This document shows, piece by piece, positions 11,401-23,437 of a DNA stretch of 64,000 bases. The stretch comes from Mactromeris polynyma (lineage: Eukaryota > Mollusca > Bivalvia > Venerida > Mactridae). The position numbers were made by a program, and so were the translations under genes. Where the stretch lies: NCBI GenBank assembly GCA_032209605.1, contig JASFXZ010000016.1, positions 3,968,001-4,032,000 on the forward strand. The letters are read 5' to 3'. The first letter of the stretch is position 1, and the number at the start of each line of letters is the position of its first letter. A model generated the notes under the pieces. The model ran no database searches. It was not told the origin of the DNA and was given only the letters and a program-made list of their open reading frames with translations.

Positions 11401-13290
11401 GTCTGTGTGTTTTACTCCAATATGTTTGTGATTTTTACACCAATATGGTCTGTGTGTTTAACTCCAATATGGTCTGTGTGTTTTACTCCAATATGGTCTG
11501 TGTGTTTTACTCCAATATGGTCTGTGTGTTTTTCACCAATATGGTCTGTGTGTTTTACATCAATATAGTCTGTTTGTTTTACATCAATATGGTCTGTTTG
11601 TTTTACTCCAATATGGTCTGTGTGTTTAACTCCAATATGGTCTGTGTGTTTTACTCCAATATGGTCTGTGTGTTTTACTCCAATATGGTCTGTGTGTTTT
11701 ACTCCAATATGGTCTGTGTGTTTTACTCCAATATGGTCTGTGTGTTTTACTCCAATATGGTCTGTGTGGTTTACTCCAATATGGTCTGTGTGTTTTACAT
11801 CAATATGGTCTGTGTGTTTTACTCCAATATGGTCTGTGTGTTTTACATCAATATGGTCTGTGTGTTTTACTCCAATATGGTCTGTGTGTTTTACTCCAAT
11901 ATGGTATGTGTGTTTTACTCCAATATGGTCTGTGTTTTTTACTCCAATATGGTCTGTGTGTTTTACTCCAATATGGTCTGTGTGTTTTACTCCAATATGG
12001 TATGTGTGTTTTACTCCAATATAGTCTGTTATTTTACTCCAATATGGTATGTTTGTTTTACTCCAATCTGGTCTGTGTGTTTTACTCCAATATGGTCTGT
12101 GTGTTTTACATCAATATGGTCTGTGTGTTTTACATCAATATAGTCTGTGTGTTTTACTCCAATATGGTATGTTTGTTTTACTCCAATCTGGTCTGTGTGT
12201 TTTACTCCAATATGGTCTGTGTGTTTTACATCAATATGGTCTGTGTGTTTTACTCCAATATGGTCTGTGTGTTTTACATCAATATGGTCTGTGTGTTTTA
12301 CTCCAATATGGTCTGTGTGTTTTACTCCAATATGGTCTGTGTGTTTTACTCCAATATGGTCTGTGTGTTTTACTCCAATATAGTCTGTGTGTTTTACTCC
12401 AATATGGTCTGTTTGTTTTACTCCAATCTGGTCTGTGTGTTTTACTCCAATATGGTCTGTTTGTTTTACTCCAATATGGTGTGTGTGTTTTACTCCAATA
12501 TGGTCTGTGTGGTTTACTCCAATATGGTCTGTGTGTTTTACTCCAATATGGTCTGTGTGGTTTACTCCAATCTGGTCTGTGTGTTTTACTCCAATATGGT
12601 CTGTTTGTTTTACTCCAATCTGGTCTGTGTGTTTTACTCCAATATGGTCTGTGTGTTTTACTCCAATATTGTTGTGATTTTTACACCAATATGGTCTGTG
12701 TGTTTTACTCCAATATGGTCTGTGTGGTTTACTCCAATCTGGTCTGTGTGTTTTACTCCAATATGGTCTGTTTGTTTTACTCCAATCTGGTCTGTGTGTT
12801 TTACTCCAATATGGTCTGTGTGTTTTACTCCAATCTGGTCTGTTTGTTTTACTCCAATCTGGTCTGTGATTTTTACACCAATATGGTCTGTGTGTTTTAC
12901 TCCAATCTGGTCTGTTTGTTTTACTCCAATCTGGTCTGTGATTTTTACACCAATCTGGTCTGTGTGTTTTACTCCAACATGGTCTGTGATTTTTACACCA
13001 ATATGGTCTGTTTGTTTTACTCCAATATGGTCTGTGTGTTTTACTCCAATCTGGTCTGTGATTATTTTACACTGAATATGGTCTGTGATTATTTTACACT
13101 GAATATGGTATGTAATTATTTTCGTCGTATATGGTTTAGTATGTGGCTTTCCTTGCAATACAATATATACGGTCAGTGGTTTTTCTTCGTATATGGTCTG
13201 TGTTTTTTTATTTTAATATGATCTATGATTTCAGTTTTCTTCCAATTTGGTCTGTGATTTTTTCTTAACATATGGTATGTTCCATGACTC
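8490..13290. repeat. Large 24-bp satellite array (about 200 units)
   Basis: The 24-base unit contains AATATGGTCTGT followed by a variable KTG/GAT and TTTTACTCC. About 4.8 kb is covered, some 190-200 copies. Units vary at a few sites: TGTGTG/TGTTTG, ACTCC/ACATC, and ATATGG/ATCTGG/ATGTGG. The 8490-8660 edge has a TTCTTCC variant, and units decay after about 13060, some with a 27-base spacing. Because 24 is a multiple of three and the unit has no stop in several frames, open frames of hundreds of codons appear on both strands; they are not genes. The strand is strongly asymmetric, T-rich and A-poor on +. Longer copied blocks (216, 312 and 717 bases) show that the array grew by unequal exchange. 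Confidence 0.95.
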
Positions 13291-15425
13291 ACCCACTAGG
13301 GTCTGTGCTATGATCTTCCCACAGAGTCTTCGTTAATATCCTCCCGGGACGGTCCGTACTTGGGTTCAACCCACACGATCCATGCTATTTTCTTGACTTA
13401 AATCTCCATAAGCTTACGAAATCTGACAATGAAATCAACATGGGAAACACGTATGTGTCAAATTGTAAGTCATGTCAACTTGTCGATGTAAAACCAAGTA
13501 TGACATAATCATAGGATCTGGCTTCAATGTTTATTTTTCATTCCATTGTACAATTTGTCCCAATTATCTTCCTACTGTTTTGACGTATAGACATTTCCCT
13601 CAGATTTTACCAGTAAAAGATTAGGGGCTTATCTGGTGAATTTTAATGGGCACATAATTTGTCACAGAGCGTGATAACTGAAGATTGACGTATCAAAAAA
13701 TCTCACGAAGCACCGGCACCGAAATCCAAGAAGAGACTCATCTTAATCATTCAGACGCTTGACTCTGATAGTGAAGTAGTTCGCCAGACTGGTTCCAGAG
13801 TATCTCGTCGATGTACGCCTTTGGCTTCGTTTTGACAATTAACACGGGAACCAGACCTGCATTTTTCTCAGCAATTGGACAACCTGATTTCCTTTTCGTG
13901 GGAAATTCATAGTAATTGAATAGCTTTTTTTTCGAATTATGTTCATAAATCTAACATCAACAGTTGTTTTAATCTTAAAAACTATGACACTAGCCTAGAC
14001 ATCTAAATGATTGATATAAAATGTGTCGAGATATCCATGACAGAATTGAACAACTGACCAGACAAACAGTACATGACCTTTACCTAATCCATGTCTAAAA
14101 ATCTCCGTGAAATCGAAAGTGATAATTGTGAATTGCAATCAGGAAATCTAGAACCGAACACGGTATATTATTATTAATGTGTTACACACACACACATCTT
14201 ACTTCTGGCGGACATCTTTCAGTGACAGCTAAGGCCATATATCACAAAGGCGGACAACATTAGCAGAACAACATTATAGTTGAAGCTTACATACTAGTGA
14301 TGTGTATCTATCCATCAGTGTGTGTGTTGTTGTTGACACTTGATGTTTTTTATAATTTTAAGTAAACAGCAATTCGACATATCTACCAATTGCAGTTGTT
14401 TACTGGCGTTAATGATACTAGTAGCTATGTATACAATCATTTACCGTCAAAAGAGCACCCCCGTCAGTACCATTTCAATAAGTTTCTAAAAAGCTATTCG
14501 ATACATTAATTATCTGGTAAGTTTGAATGCGGTTAGCTTTAAAATTTCTTATTCAAATAAATGGAACAATCGGAAACAGACGATGTTAACCTGTCAAAAT
14601 CACGCATATCGTCTCCGAGATAACGTTTTCATAATGTAGAAAATTTCTTAACATACGGAATGGAAGGTTACATATTTTGAATAGTATATATATAATGTAT
14701 GTGTATACAATTACCACTGAATAAAACATTATGTTACATTTTCCATTCGCACCGAAAAAAGATAGATAATACGAATGTGGAGTACAGACATAAGTATCAA
14801 ACTCGAAGTTAATTCCGTGGGTGGAGAATATAATTAGTGTCGTTGAATACAAGCTATTTAAAATCTCCTCAATGACTCGACAATTCATCTTACTCTGGAA
14901 TATGTCAATGACGTAAAATAGACGTATACTCTCGTCTGCTTATAATCAGTAGTCAGTAAGTAAGAAAAGAATTAGCGAACAGATGACGGAAATTAGCTGA
15001 AGAATCCGATTTCTCGCCTCTAGTGGAGTTCTGTATGATTTCTGTAAACTGAGAATATTAGATCCACTCCGTATTGGATTGAGTTATACAAGCGTATTGG
15101 CTAGAGTAAGTTTTTTCTCTCCCTGTTTCATGGAGGCCTGATTGACTTCTAGTTATAACAAGATTGAAACGCTACCATAGACACTCTACACGTAACAAAG
15201 TGCAAATGTTCGAAACATATTCTTAACCAATTAAGAAAACTCGCAAAGTTAGTTTTCATTTTGATTGCTATATATGCAGTTATTGAAAAATGGCCGATTT
15301 ACCGGATAAATGTATTATTAAAGTTTTTCATTTATATTGTAAGTTTATGGTATTACTTGGCCCATTTTAGTGGATAAGATGGTAGACTGGTTTTAGCAAG
15401 TTTTATAGATTCTACGCTTGTGCTA

Positions 15426-15446
15426 GGGGGGGGGGGGGGGGGGGGG
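15426..15446 (+). repeat. Poly(G) run of 21
   Basis: An uninterrupted run of 21 G lies in an AT-rich region. It can form a G-quadruplex and is likely length-variable; the exact count may be an assembly estimate. Confidence 0.85.
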
Positions 15447-16734
15447 ATTTCGGGGTAAAAACTCCCGGACATTCCAGCATCCAACTCATATTATGTAGGT
15501 GATGTTATGCGGTAATCATAGAGCAAAGTGAAGAAAACTTCTCCTCACCAAGATATCTGTAACCCGTAAAGCCTTGTGTTTGCTGGAGAGGCAAATCGAT
15601 GTCGTTAAATCTTTCGTAATTCTACAAACACACGCGCGAAAGGATGACCCGATGAATGGTACGTTAATACCATGTGTATAGTTGGTTTGTGCGTATTTTC
15701 TATGACTGCTGGTGGTAAGTTCTATAATTTCCAACCATTTTATGAACTATTTATATATTTATTGAACAAAAAAATTCTGGGAAGAAATGGATTTCTTAAA
15801 CTTTCATTTATTTAAATGCTTTATTCAAACTACTGGTCTGTCTCCAATTTCCGCCAATCTTGGTCCTAAAACGAAATGGTCACCACGCCTTATCATTACG
15901 CAATCTCCTAATGGATAAACGAATATCGTGTATCGTCTATAAAACATAAATGAACATTAGGACTGTTTGAATCATGTGTACTCATTGCTTCCGTACTTAA
16001 AGCACAATAAAATACGTAAACAAACCTTTACGTCAAGAATATTTATGGACAATAAATCAGTATCTGTGTTTATATAATAAAAACTCCACTCTAACTGGCA
16101 TCTACTTGAGTGGATTTCGGATAGCAGATTCCGGATTTACGTCCCGTCCTGGTACGGGTGAAGATTCCTACAAGGATGATCAGAAAACATTGTGCAGGCG
16201 AAGATAAACGTTTGTCATACATCAGTACCAAGAACATTATCATACATTATATCCTGGGTGGTATTGAGCAAACAGTATAGAACAATTTTATTGACTTTAC
16301 TAATCGTTGTGTTAAATCCTTTGTTGCTGCTTTTTTCCGATGTATGTTTCTGTATAATTGTTGTTATGTATTACATGAATACCCTCATTTTAAATATAAT
16401 TGAACTTATGTAGCTCAACCTGTCCGCTGTCACTATGATCCATGATATTTAATTGGAATGTTTGTCTTAAGCTGTTCTACGTTCTCAACCTCACGTCCTG
16501 ACCGAACTTTAAATTATTTTTGTTCGAACTATTAAATGAGGTATAGAAGAATGATTTTATATTTAATATAATTATGCAGGGCTTGAAAACAATGAGGTTG
16601 TCTTTTTAAATGATGTGACTCCATAAACAGGTGTGACTACAACTGACTATTCAGTCAGTTCTTTGTAATATTGCATTTATAATTACCAAGTACTACATTT
16701 GTACACACGTTTAGTTAAGGCTTATTTATTTTAC

Positions 16735-16900
16735 AGAAATTATGAAGCGTGTTATTTTATAAAACATTTCGACGAAGGAACACTTCTCGCGCCACTTTCA
16801 GTGATGGTGAAGCCTGTGGGAGAAGCTAGCACCTGGCGAGAGCCGAACCGATGGCGTCGGATCAGGGACCGGGCGCTTCACGTCCCTTGGAAACAATAAA
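16735..16900 (+). other. GC-richer block, possible terminal exon
   Basis: After a tract and AG (tttattttacag, ending about 16736) comes an open stretch rich in charged residues (WREPNRWRRIRDRALHVPW), with its stop codon overlapping an AATAAA at 16895-16900. The pattern acceptor, open frame, stop, poly(A) signal fits a last exon. No family is recognised and no upstream exon was found. A conserved core of an unknown SINE is an equally good reading. Confidence 0.2.
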
Positions 16901-17564
16901 GTTGCGGAAAATATCTACATGATAAAATACTGTCCGTTTTTATTTACTTTAGAACGGTTGTAAAAAACTGTTAGGTGGCCAGCCAATGAATGCATGTTTT
17001 CTCAAACATTGACCAATAGAAAAGTGAACACATTGACGTTAATCTCAACTATTTTGAATCGACAGTAATTGTATACACAAAGTTGTTGTTATTTTCCTTT
17101 GATACATATGTTTCTCTAACTCATGCTATACTGTGCTTGCTGTGTGTATATTGGGCCCGTTTTATCAACGTTCTTACGCACGAAATTTTCGTAAGATTTA
17201 CTTACGACATTCTTACGATCGCAAGAGCGTTTTATCAATATTTTCGTACGCTACGAATTCGTAAGATTTTCTTACGACGTTCTTACTATCGCAAGAGCGT
17301 TTTATCAATATTTTCTTACGCATGCAGACGCTACAAATTCGTAAGTTTAAGCCAAAATGCTACGAATGGTCATAGGCATGCGTAACATTTGTAAATATAG
17401 GCTAAGAGACAAATTTGATCAGATGCTAAAGAGAACCATATTTTTTTTTTTTATTTAAGTGTCATGCAATTAACAATTTCAATAATTTTAGCCTTACTGA
17501 CAAAAGAACAGAAGAGCTTATGCGATGGCGCGGTGTCTGTCGTCCGTACGCCCGTCCGTACGTC

Positions 17565-18030
17565 CGTAAACAATTGCTTGTGAACATGATAAAGACGTTA
17601 GTTTGATTGTATTTCAATCAAATTTATACAGTAGTTAGATATCCATAAGAGCTCTGTTCCTTTCGATATCTAGCCAGAACTGCCCATGCATGACTGGATT
17701 ATGGCCCTTAAAATTGTCAATTTTTCTATAATACAGCTTGTGAACAGAATAGCACCTTCTATATTATCCGATGTTTACCAAACTTATACAGTAGGTAGAT
17801 ATCCATGAAAGCTCGGTTCCTTTCGAAAACCAGCCAGATCCACTCGTGCTTGACTAGATTATGGTCTCTTGAAAATGACAAAATTGCCATGCATGAGCTT
17901 GCGAATAGCTTCTATTCTTTATTTGATCTTCACCAAACTTGGACAGTCATTTGATATCCATAAGATCTTGGTTCTTTTTGAAAATACAGATACGTGCATT
18001 CATGACTGCATTATGGTCCTTGAATTTGGC
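17565..18030 (+). repeat. Three-copy internal repeat, about 155-160 bp
   Basis: Copies share ACAGTAGNTAGATATCCAT, then GTTCCTTTCGA, CCAGCCAGA, GACTNGATTATGG and a following AATT run. The cue occurs at about 17621, 17781 and 17936. The third copy is the most diverged. It lies within the Harbinger-like element and is preceded by a CCGTCCGTACG stretch at 17540. Confidence 0.7.
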
Positions 18031-18473
18031 AATATTTCTGTAATCAATATAGCCTCCATAATTGCCTTCTTATAACTTAAAGACAAAAAGTGAACGAATT
18101 CAGTCAGCCAGTAGAGCACATGCCCTCATTGGTCTCTTATATTATAGATGTTTGCATAAGAGTGGTGTATGCATGTCATTATAGTGTCTTATTCATTGGC
18201 AGACATTAAACATTCATGAATAGTTATTTGTTTCAGTGCATTCTATTTGCAGTCTAAGATACACAAATGTGAACCATAAATTAGTGTTGAATTGTATTTA
18301 TGTCCTTACTTCAAAGCACATACATTATTTTACTTTGCTTTTGTTTATATTATCATCAGTGTTGTTTTTTAAAAATGTACAAACACCACAACTCAAATAC
18401 ACATTTCAATTTATTGCTGCATAAACAATAAGAAAATAACAATAACAAAATATATATAACAATAATAAATAAA

Positions 18474-19471
18474 TCATTTAGAACTAAAGGGGTTCAATGT
18501 GGCAAATTTCAGTTGTTTAAATTCAACAGATTCCCTTTTAAGTTGAACCAATTCTCTGAAAAGAGACAATTTCTCTTTTTTCAATTCTATCAGTTCTGAT
18601 AGACAGTCACCTGAAATACAGGAAATTTATCTTGAGACAAATATGCAGATAAAGCTACAGATATAACTTTGTTCTGTCAACAAATTTTGTTCTAGTTGTT
18701 TAATCCTTATACCAATATGAACCTTTTATTTACCTAAATGGACTCAAAATTGTTGATAATTACTAAAAATTAATACAAATAACTATAGGACAGCAGTAAA
18801 CCCAACATACATTTACGCTTCCTTTTGCCCGCCTGTGCATTGTTGGTGTTGGAACATGTAGCGGCTGAAATGTATAAGAAGTATGCATTTATTTTACAAA
18901 TGAAAAAAAGTTAATCAGACGCCCATTTAGTTCATTTGGTAGAGTGCTATACTAGAATTTCTGGGGTCGAGGGTTCGAACACCACATTCATATTGATCTA
19001 CTTTAGGCTTAATGAAAGTTCATTTGTGATTATTTACTGGCATAACCGTCATAACAATTGTATATAGATTTACATATTGCAAAGTAGAAGCAATCATCGC
19101 GACGATCCCCTTGGGACCAGTAGCTCTGGATTCAGTAATATAACTGGGACCTATGACTCGCTGTGGTTAGGCATTCTTTTACTTTAGCGCAAATATGTGT
19201 ATCTACAAGTCCATTAATAGGCGGGTAGCCTGTCTTACTTGTAAACGATAAACGTCTGCTATATCAAAGACCTAAACACGGTATTTAGGTATTTGGCTAT
19301 ATGAATAATTTAACAAATTAAAACTACTTACTGTGCAGTTACAGCCACCCAAAACATGCCATTCATTTTAGACAGCTTCTTTTCATAACAACATTCCACT
19401 AACGCCTGATTCTCCTCCTCCGACCAGTTTGTTTGTCTGCAGTTTGTTTTTGTTTTCGCCGCGTCAGTCAT
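18474..19471 (-). pseudogene. Myb/SANT-like protein of the Harbinger element (incomplete)
   Basis: Exon 1 (19471-19332) starts MTDAAKTKTN and contains TNWSEEENQALVECCYEKK, the start of a Myb/SANT-like DNA-binding domain, and ends at a GTAAGT donor. A 48-base exon (18864-18817) has a basic KRKR stretch. The last exon (18610-18474) encodes a charged leucine-rich helix (ELIELKKEKLSLFRELVQL) and the stop. The last two exons agree in phase (1-1), but exon 1 ends in phase 2. So the exon with the rest of the Myb domain, expected between 18865 and 19331, is missing, diverged or disrupted; a tRNA-like block sits there. In PIF/Harbinger elements such a protein works with the nuclease to bind transposon ends and enter the nucleus. 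Confidence 0.6.
18919..18988 (+). mobile_element. tRNA-like SINE head inside the Harbinger element
   Basis: An A-box-like TTAGTTCATTTGGTAGAGTG and a B-box GGGTTCGAACACC are spaced as in a tRNA, but the arms do not fold into a good cloverleaf. It lies between the Myb-protein exons and is probably a SINE head inserted into the transposon. Confidence 0.5.
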
Positions 19472-19737
19472 GATAATTCTATGCAAACGTGTATGACAAC
19501 AGATGACAGATGGCGCGAACTACGTTGTTTTCTACCTCCAATTGAAGAGCGTTTGCGTACGAATATTCTTATCCGTAAAATCGTTGTCATACGTACGAAC
19601 GCGTTTATAAAACGGTCGTAAGTATTTTCGTAAGAATGCCTTGATAAAACGGTCGTAAGTATTTTCGTAAGAAAATTCTTACGAACATTTCGAATCTTAC
19701 GAACGCTATTTCGTACGAATATTGATAAAACGGGCCC

Positions 19738-22700
19738 ATTAAGTGCAGCGATAGTACTAAGATAAGGTTATGCTTGTGCTGGTTACCTAAATAGCTAATT
19801 TACTATATCTACAGCTGAAATAAAGTTAAAAAAACACAACATCATCGCTATGGGAACCAGGCTAATTACAGGATTGACACGGGTTGCCAATGACAGCTCA
19901 GCTGATAAAAATATCTAACATTCCAAAAAAATGTTTGTAACTTAAGTATTTTATAAAACAACTTTAATCTGTAAGGGTGTAGTAGAATGATTCCATGTTT
20001 TTGGTGCACCATGTTTTCTCCGTGTGTTGCTAAACCCACAAAATAGATTTTTCATATTTGTCTATCAATTTTTGTCAGCTTTTACTATTGTAAATTTGAT
20101 AGTGTAAATATTCGCTTAAATGTGCATACCATAGATTGCTCGAACTAATTGCTCGATTCGACGGCAGTTCGATGTTTTGTAGTTCTAGTGTACCTTTGTT
20201 GTCATCGAAGTATTGTAAAACATTTTATTAAACCATTGATATTTTCGATATCGTTCGGAAAAATATGTGTACGAATTATGAAGACAAAATTTAAAAGTTG
20301 AAACTTTATTTAATAAATTATAAAAATAATAAACTCGAAGTGTTTTAATTATGGGAATTAGTTCGTTGTAATGAGGATATTAATAATGTAGTTTTTCATG
20401 GCATAAGTTTCTAATTAATTACGATCCTTACAAATTACCTTCCCGAATGCATCATCTAAATACAAAACCAGTTTACTCTGATTCATTGCAGGCAAAAAAC
20501 TACAATGCTTGCAATTTGTAGATGCTTCCATGTTCTATCACTTTTGAATCATGAATTACTTACAATATCATTAGATAATGCAGAGTCATTGTGCATAAGC
20601 CGTACATATACTCCCTCTGATACCGGCATGTCTGTGCAGTGTTAGACATGGCCCACACACAACGCAAGCTCTATTCACGATGCCTTGTTTTATCTATGAT
20701 CACATTACTCATTTTTCTCCGCACCGACAATTTTTTATTTGTTCGGAACAACAAAACTCGCCTGATTTCCTTGGGTTTCCGACAGTAAAATGTTTACTTA
20801 AGGCTATTATACTCCCCATATGTGATGGGATGACAAAATAAAAACATTTCATGTAGATTACTAGAGAAATGGGATAATGCTTTTCTAGTACGTGTAATCA
20901 CAAAGTACCGGTGAATAAGAGCGGTACATGATGGCAATGCTCGGTGATAAATCTCAAATTTCGAGATTTTATTTTCATAGTAAATACTAAGAATCTTACA
21001 CAATTTTTTATAGTTTGTAGATCTTACAACATTGTTGTTCTAGCCTCTATCAAACATATCAGCATTTAGCAAGCACCTGTTATCGTTTTATCTTAATAAT
21101 TGTATATGTATTAAAAGTCCTGTCTGATTGATGTATTTGCTTGATATTGCATGAATAAAATAAGTTAAATAACATTATTACTTAGTATTTTTTAATTTGA
21201 AATTTAATTACATTTTTTTTCTTTCAAAAGCTGTGTTTTTACACAGTTTTCCTTATCAAACACAATACATATCACCCGGCCAGTCTACAGCTAAACATAG
21301 CATTATATCAATGTCTTATAAGACTATCATTGCATATTCTTTATTGCTGACAAGTGCTTCAAAATATAAATAACGAGCAATTAAGAGTAATGCTGTGTTT
21401 TTCAAGTAATATTAACTATTGTCGAACTGCAAGACAATTGATATTCGAGTCTACAACATATATTTTTAGATTAGTGCCGCGGTCACATGAAGCTCCCGGG
21501 TATCACAGGAGAGTTATTTTATGAGGACTTACCACTGACTACATACCCGTATGGTTCGACACATTCTACGGGCCCGGGACCACCTATATGTCTCATCTGA
21601 CCAAAGCTAGAAACTTGTATATGTGTAACTTTAAGGTACATGGTATTCGGGTCTAAAACTTTTTACTGCATACCGTGCGATTACCTACAGGATCTCTGGA
21701 GTTTAGCCCATACGGGGCCCGTAAACAACCCAGGAGTTACATATAACCTAGGCAACAAATGATATGTTGACATATGCAATATGTAACTCGTCTAAGCAAA
21801 ATACGGAGACATATGTAGACATATGTTTTTGCTTTGTCTGTCCGTCCGTCCGTTCGTCCCACAACAGCCATATCTTTGAAACATATTTAGTAAATCACAT
21901 TTACTTGAAAAATTGCTGTATCGTGTGTTTGCGTTCATAATACATGACTCCTGGTGGATAAGTTTCTCATACGGTTTGGTAACTTTTTTTCAATTTATTT
22001 ATTTATTTTTCAATCACAAAATATGTAAAATGACATGAAGGAGTAAACCTACCCGAAGTATAGACAGAACATGTGTAATCCAACAATCCGATCTAAAGTT
22101 AACGACGCAATACTCCTAAACATTGCATACTTCTGTACGTGAAGATAGATGGTAATAATCAAAGTTCTGTCATGAATAATTCTGTGGGATGTCGGATCTA
22201 TGATATAACGAAGCCTTGAGTGTGTTTGTCAAAAGTCATTTTCTGTTCTACATTCTGCCAGGAACTGTCCATAGAAGTAATTTATTCCAAAAGTCTCGCA
22301 TTTGTTGTATTGTTTTGTAATTCAAACGTAACTCAATCTTTACCTTAAAATAGATTTAAAAATTTGAACATTATTTTGAAGAGGGCAATTCTTAAAATTA
22401 CGTTCAGGCGATATGTAGCGGTGTTTTTCCCAAGGAATAGCATTTATCTTGGTAAGTCAGAATTTTAAATGAAAAATACTAGAATAAACGTCAGCATATT
22501 TTTATTTCAATAAAAAAATGTTGAACGCTCGATCTCGGCAATTATCTCTTATCATTTACAAGACTATCTTAAACTATTTTTCCGTCCTCTAAAATAGTAA
22601 TGTTTCAATTGGTCATGAAGGGACATACATTAAAACTGTAACTTATAAAATACATCATGTATTAAATAAGCGTGTATTCATTAGACAAGGACATGCGGTT

Positions 22701-23282
22701 GATGTATCGTGAGAATGCATTTAATGAAAAGTCTCATTTTTTCTTATATTGTGTTAGTAATTGCTTTCTTGTACCAACACGCAGATAATGCGTATTTTAC
22801 AAAACACAAAGTCTGCTCCAGTTTGCTTAGTTCCCTTCCTGCAATATGCAAATTTGCAAACTCGCTCGAATTTAATTCTACAAATCGACACACTAAAGAA
22901 AAGCCACGGATGATTGGGAATCATTTACATTGTTCTTGGCCACGGACATACTTTACTGGCGGAAGAGTTTCGGTACACTGATTATAACACCTTCGTTACA
23001 AAGCCCACGGATCCGTGAGTACAGTCATTAAGAGCGACTTTACCCCAATTCTACAATCTGCACGCTCGTATTGTTACAACTGACTATTGAGAAACAGAAA
23101 CCTGCAATCAAACAGTTGTCGGGATGGTTTTAACAGAAGTCTTGACTAAATGTATAATACTAGTAGGTGGAATCCATTCAATATCATCTTGTTTAATAAT
23201 CTGTTTACATTGTTGGATGGTTTAACGCGATTTTGAACATGTTTTCTGTTAATTAATTATCAACCAGTCGTTATTTGCTCTC
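19738..23282. other. Intergenic region
   Basis: No gene can be supported. The frame at 22709-22981 begins with a hydrophobic, signal-peptide-like stretch and has several Cys, but has no family match. The block 21480-21760 holds CCCGGG/GGGCCC-rich pieces resembling 24410-24490 and is probably old repeat. A TCCGTCCGTCCG stretch lies near 21840. Confidence 0.45.
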
Positions 23283-23437
23283 CATCAAACACCTCAACTT
23301 CTCTGCACGAATCAGAGGTTGGGGACAAATGTCCGTAGGCACATGTCACTGAAGGAAATAACCTGCCCATACCGGGAATAGAACCCGTACCTCCAAGATG
23401 ACACCCCATCGTTGTAGCAATTGACCTTCCCGGTGTT
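23283..23437 (-). mobile_element. tRNA-derived SINE (reverse)
   Basis: Read on the - strand, the head at 23437-23366 has ACCGGGAAGGTCAATTGC and a B-box-like ACGGGTTCTATTCCCG. A body follows with TTTGTCCCCAACCTCTGA, a block also seen in the SINE at 61852 (TTTGTCCCCCACCTCTGA). Shared head and body support one SINE family. Confidence 0.65.

Larger units (their letters stand above)
13291..17152. other. Intergenic region
   Basis: AT-rich sequence without a supportable gene. It holds a G homopolymer (15426-15446) and a GC-richer block near 16775-16900, listed separately. The open frames at 14586-14888, 15516-15734 and 16192-16413 have low-complexity hydrophobic translations and no splice or family support. 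Confidence 0.5.
17153..19737. mobile_element. PIF/Harbinger-like DNA transposon, 2.6 kb
   Basis: The ends are inverted repeats starting GGGCCCGTTTTATCAA (17153) and ending TTGATAAAACGGGCCC (19737), flanked by ATT on both sides (17150-17152 and 19738-19740). Each end carries about 200 bases with three repeats of the form cgttttatcaa followed by TTCTTACG- or TTCGTACG-type blocks, which look like multiple binding sites for the element's own proteins. Size, GGGCC-type ends and a 3-base duplication fit PIF/Harbinger; ATT is not the usual TWA target. Inside are exons of a Myb/SANT-like protein on the - strand, typical of Harbinger elements, a tRNA-like insertion, and a three-copy internal repeat. 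I found no DDE nuclease, so the copy is probably non-autonomous. Confidence 0.75.

Noticed and set aside
9224..13221. Open frames of 200-450 codons on both strands
   Set aside because: All lie in the 24-bp satellite; the translations are eight-residue repeats in every frame and on both strands, as expected from a unit divisible by three.
8490..13290. CRISPR-like array
   Set aside because: Repeats are directly head to tail without unique spacers, and the DNA is from an animal.
22709..22981. Small secreted peptide with a signal-like N-terminus
   Set aside because: Hydrophobic N-termini arise easily in AT-rich DNA; no cleavage or repeat peptide pattern or splice support was seen.
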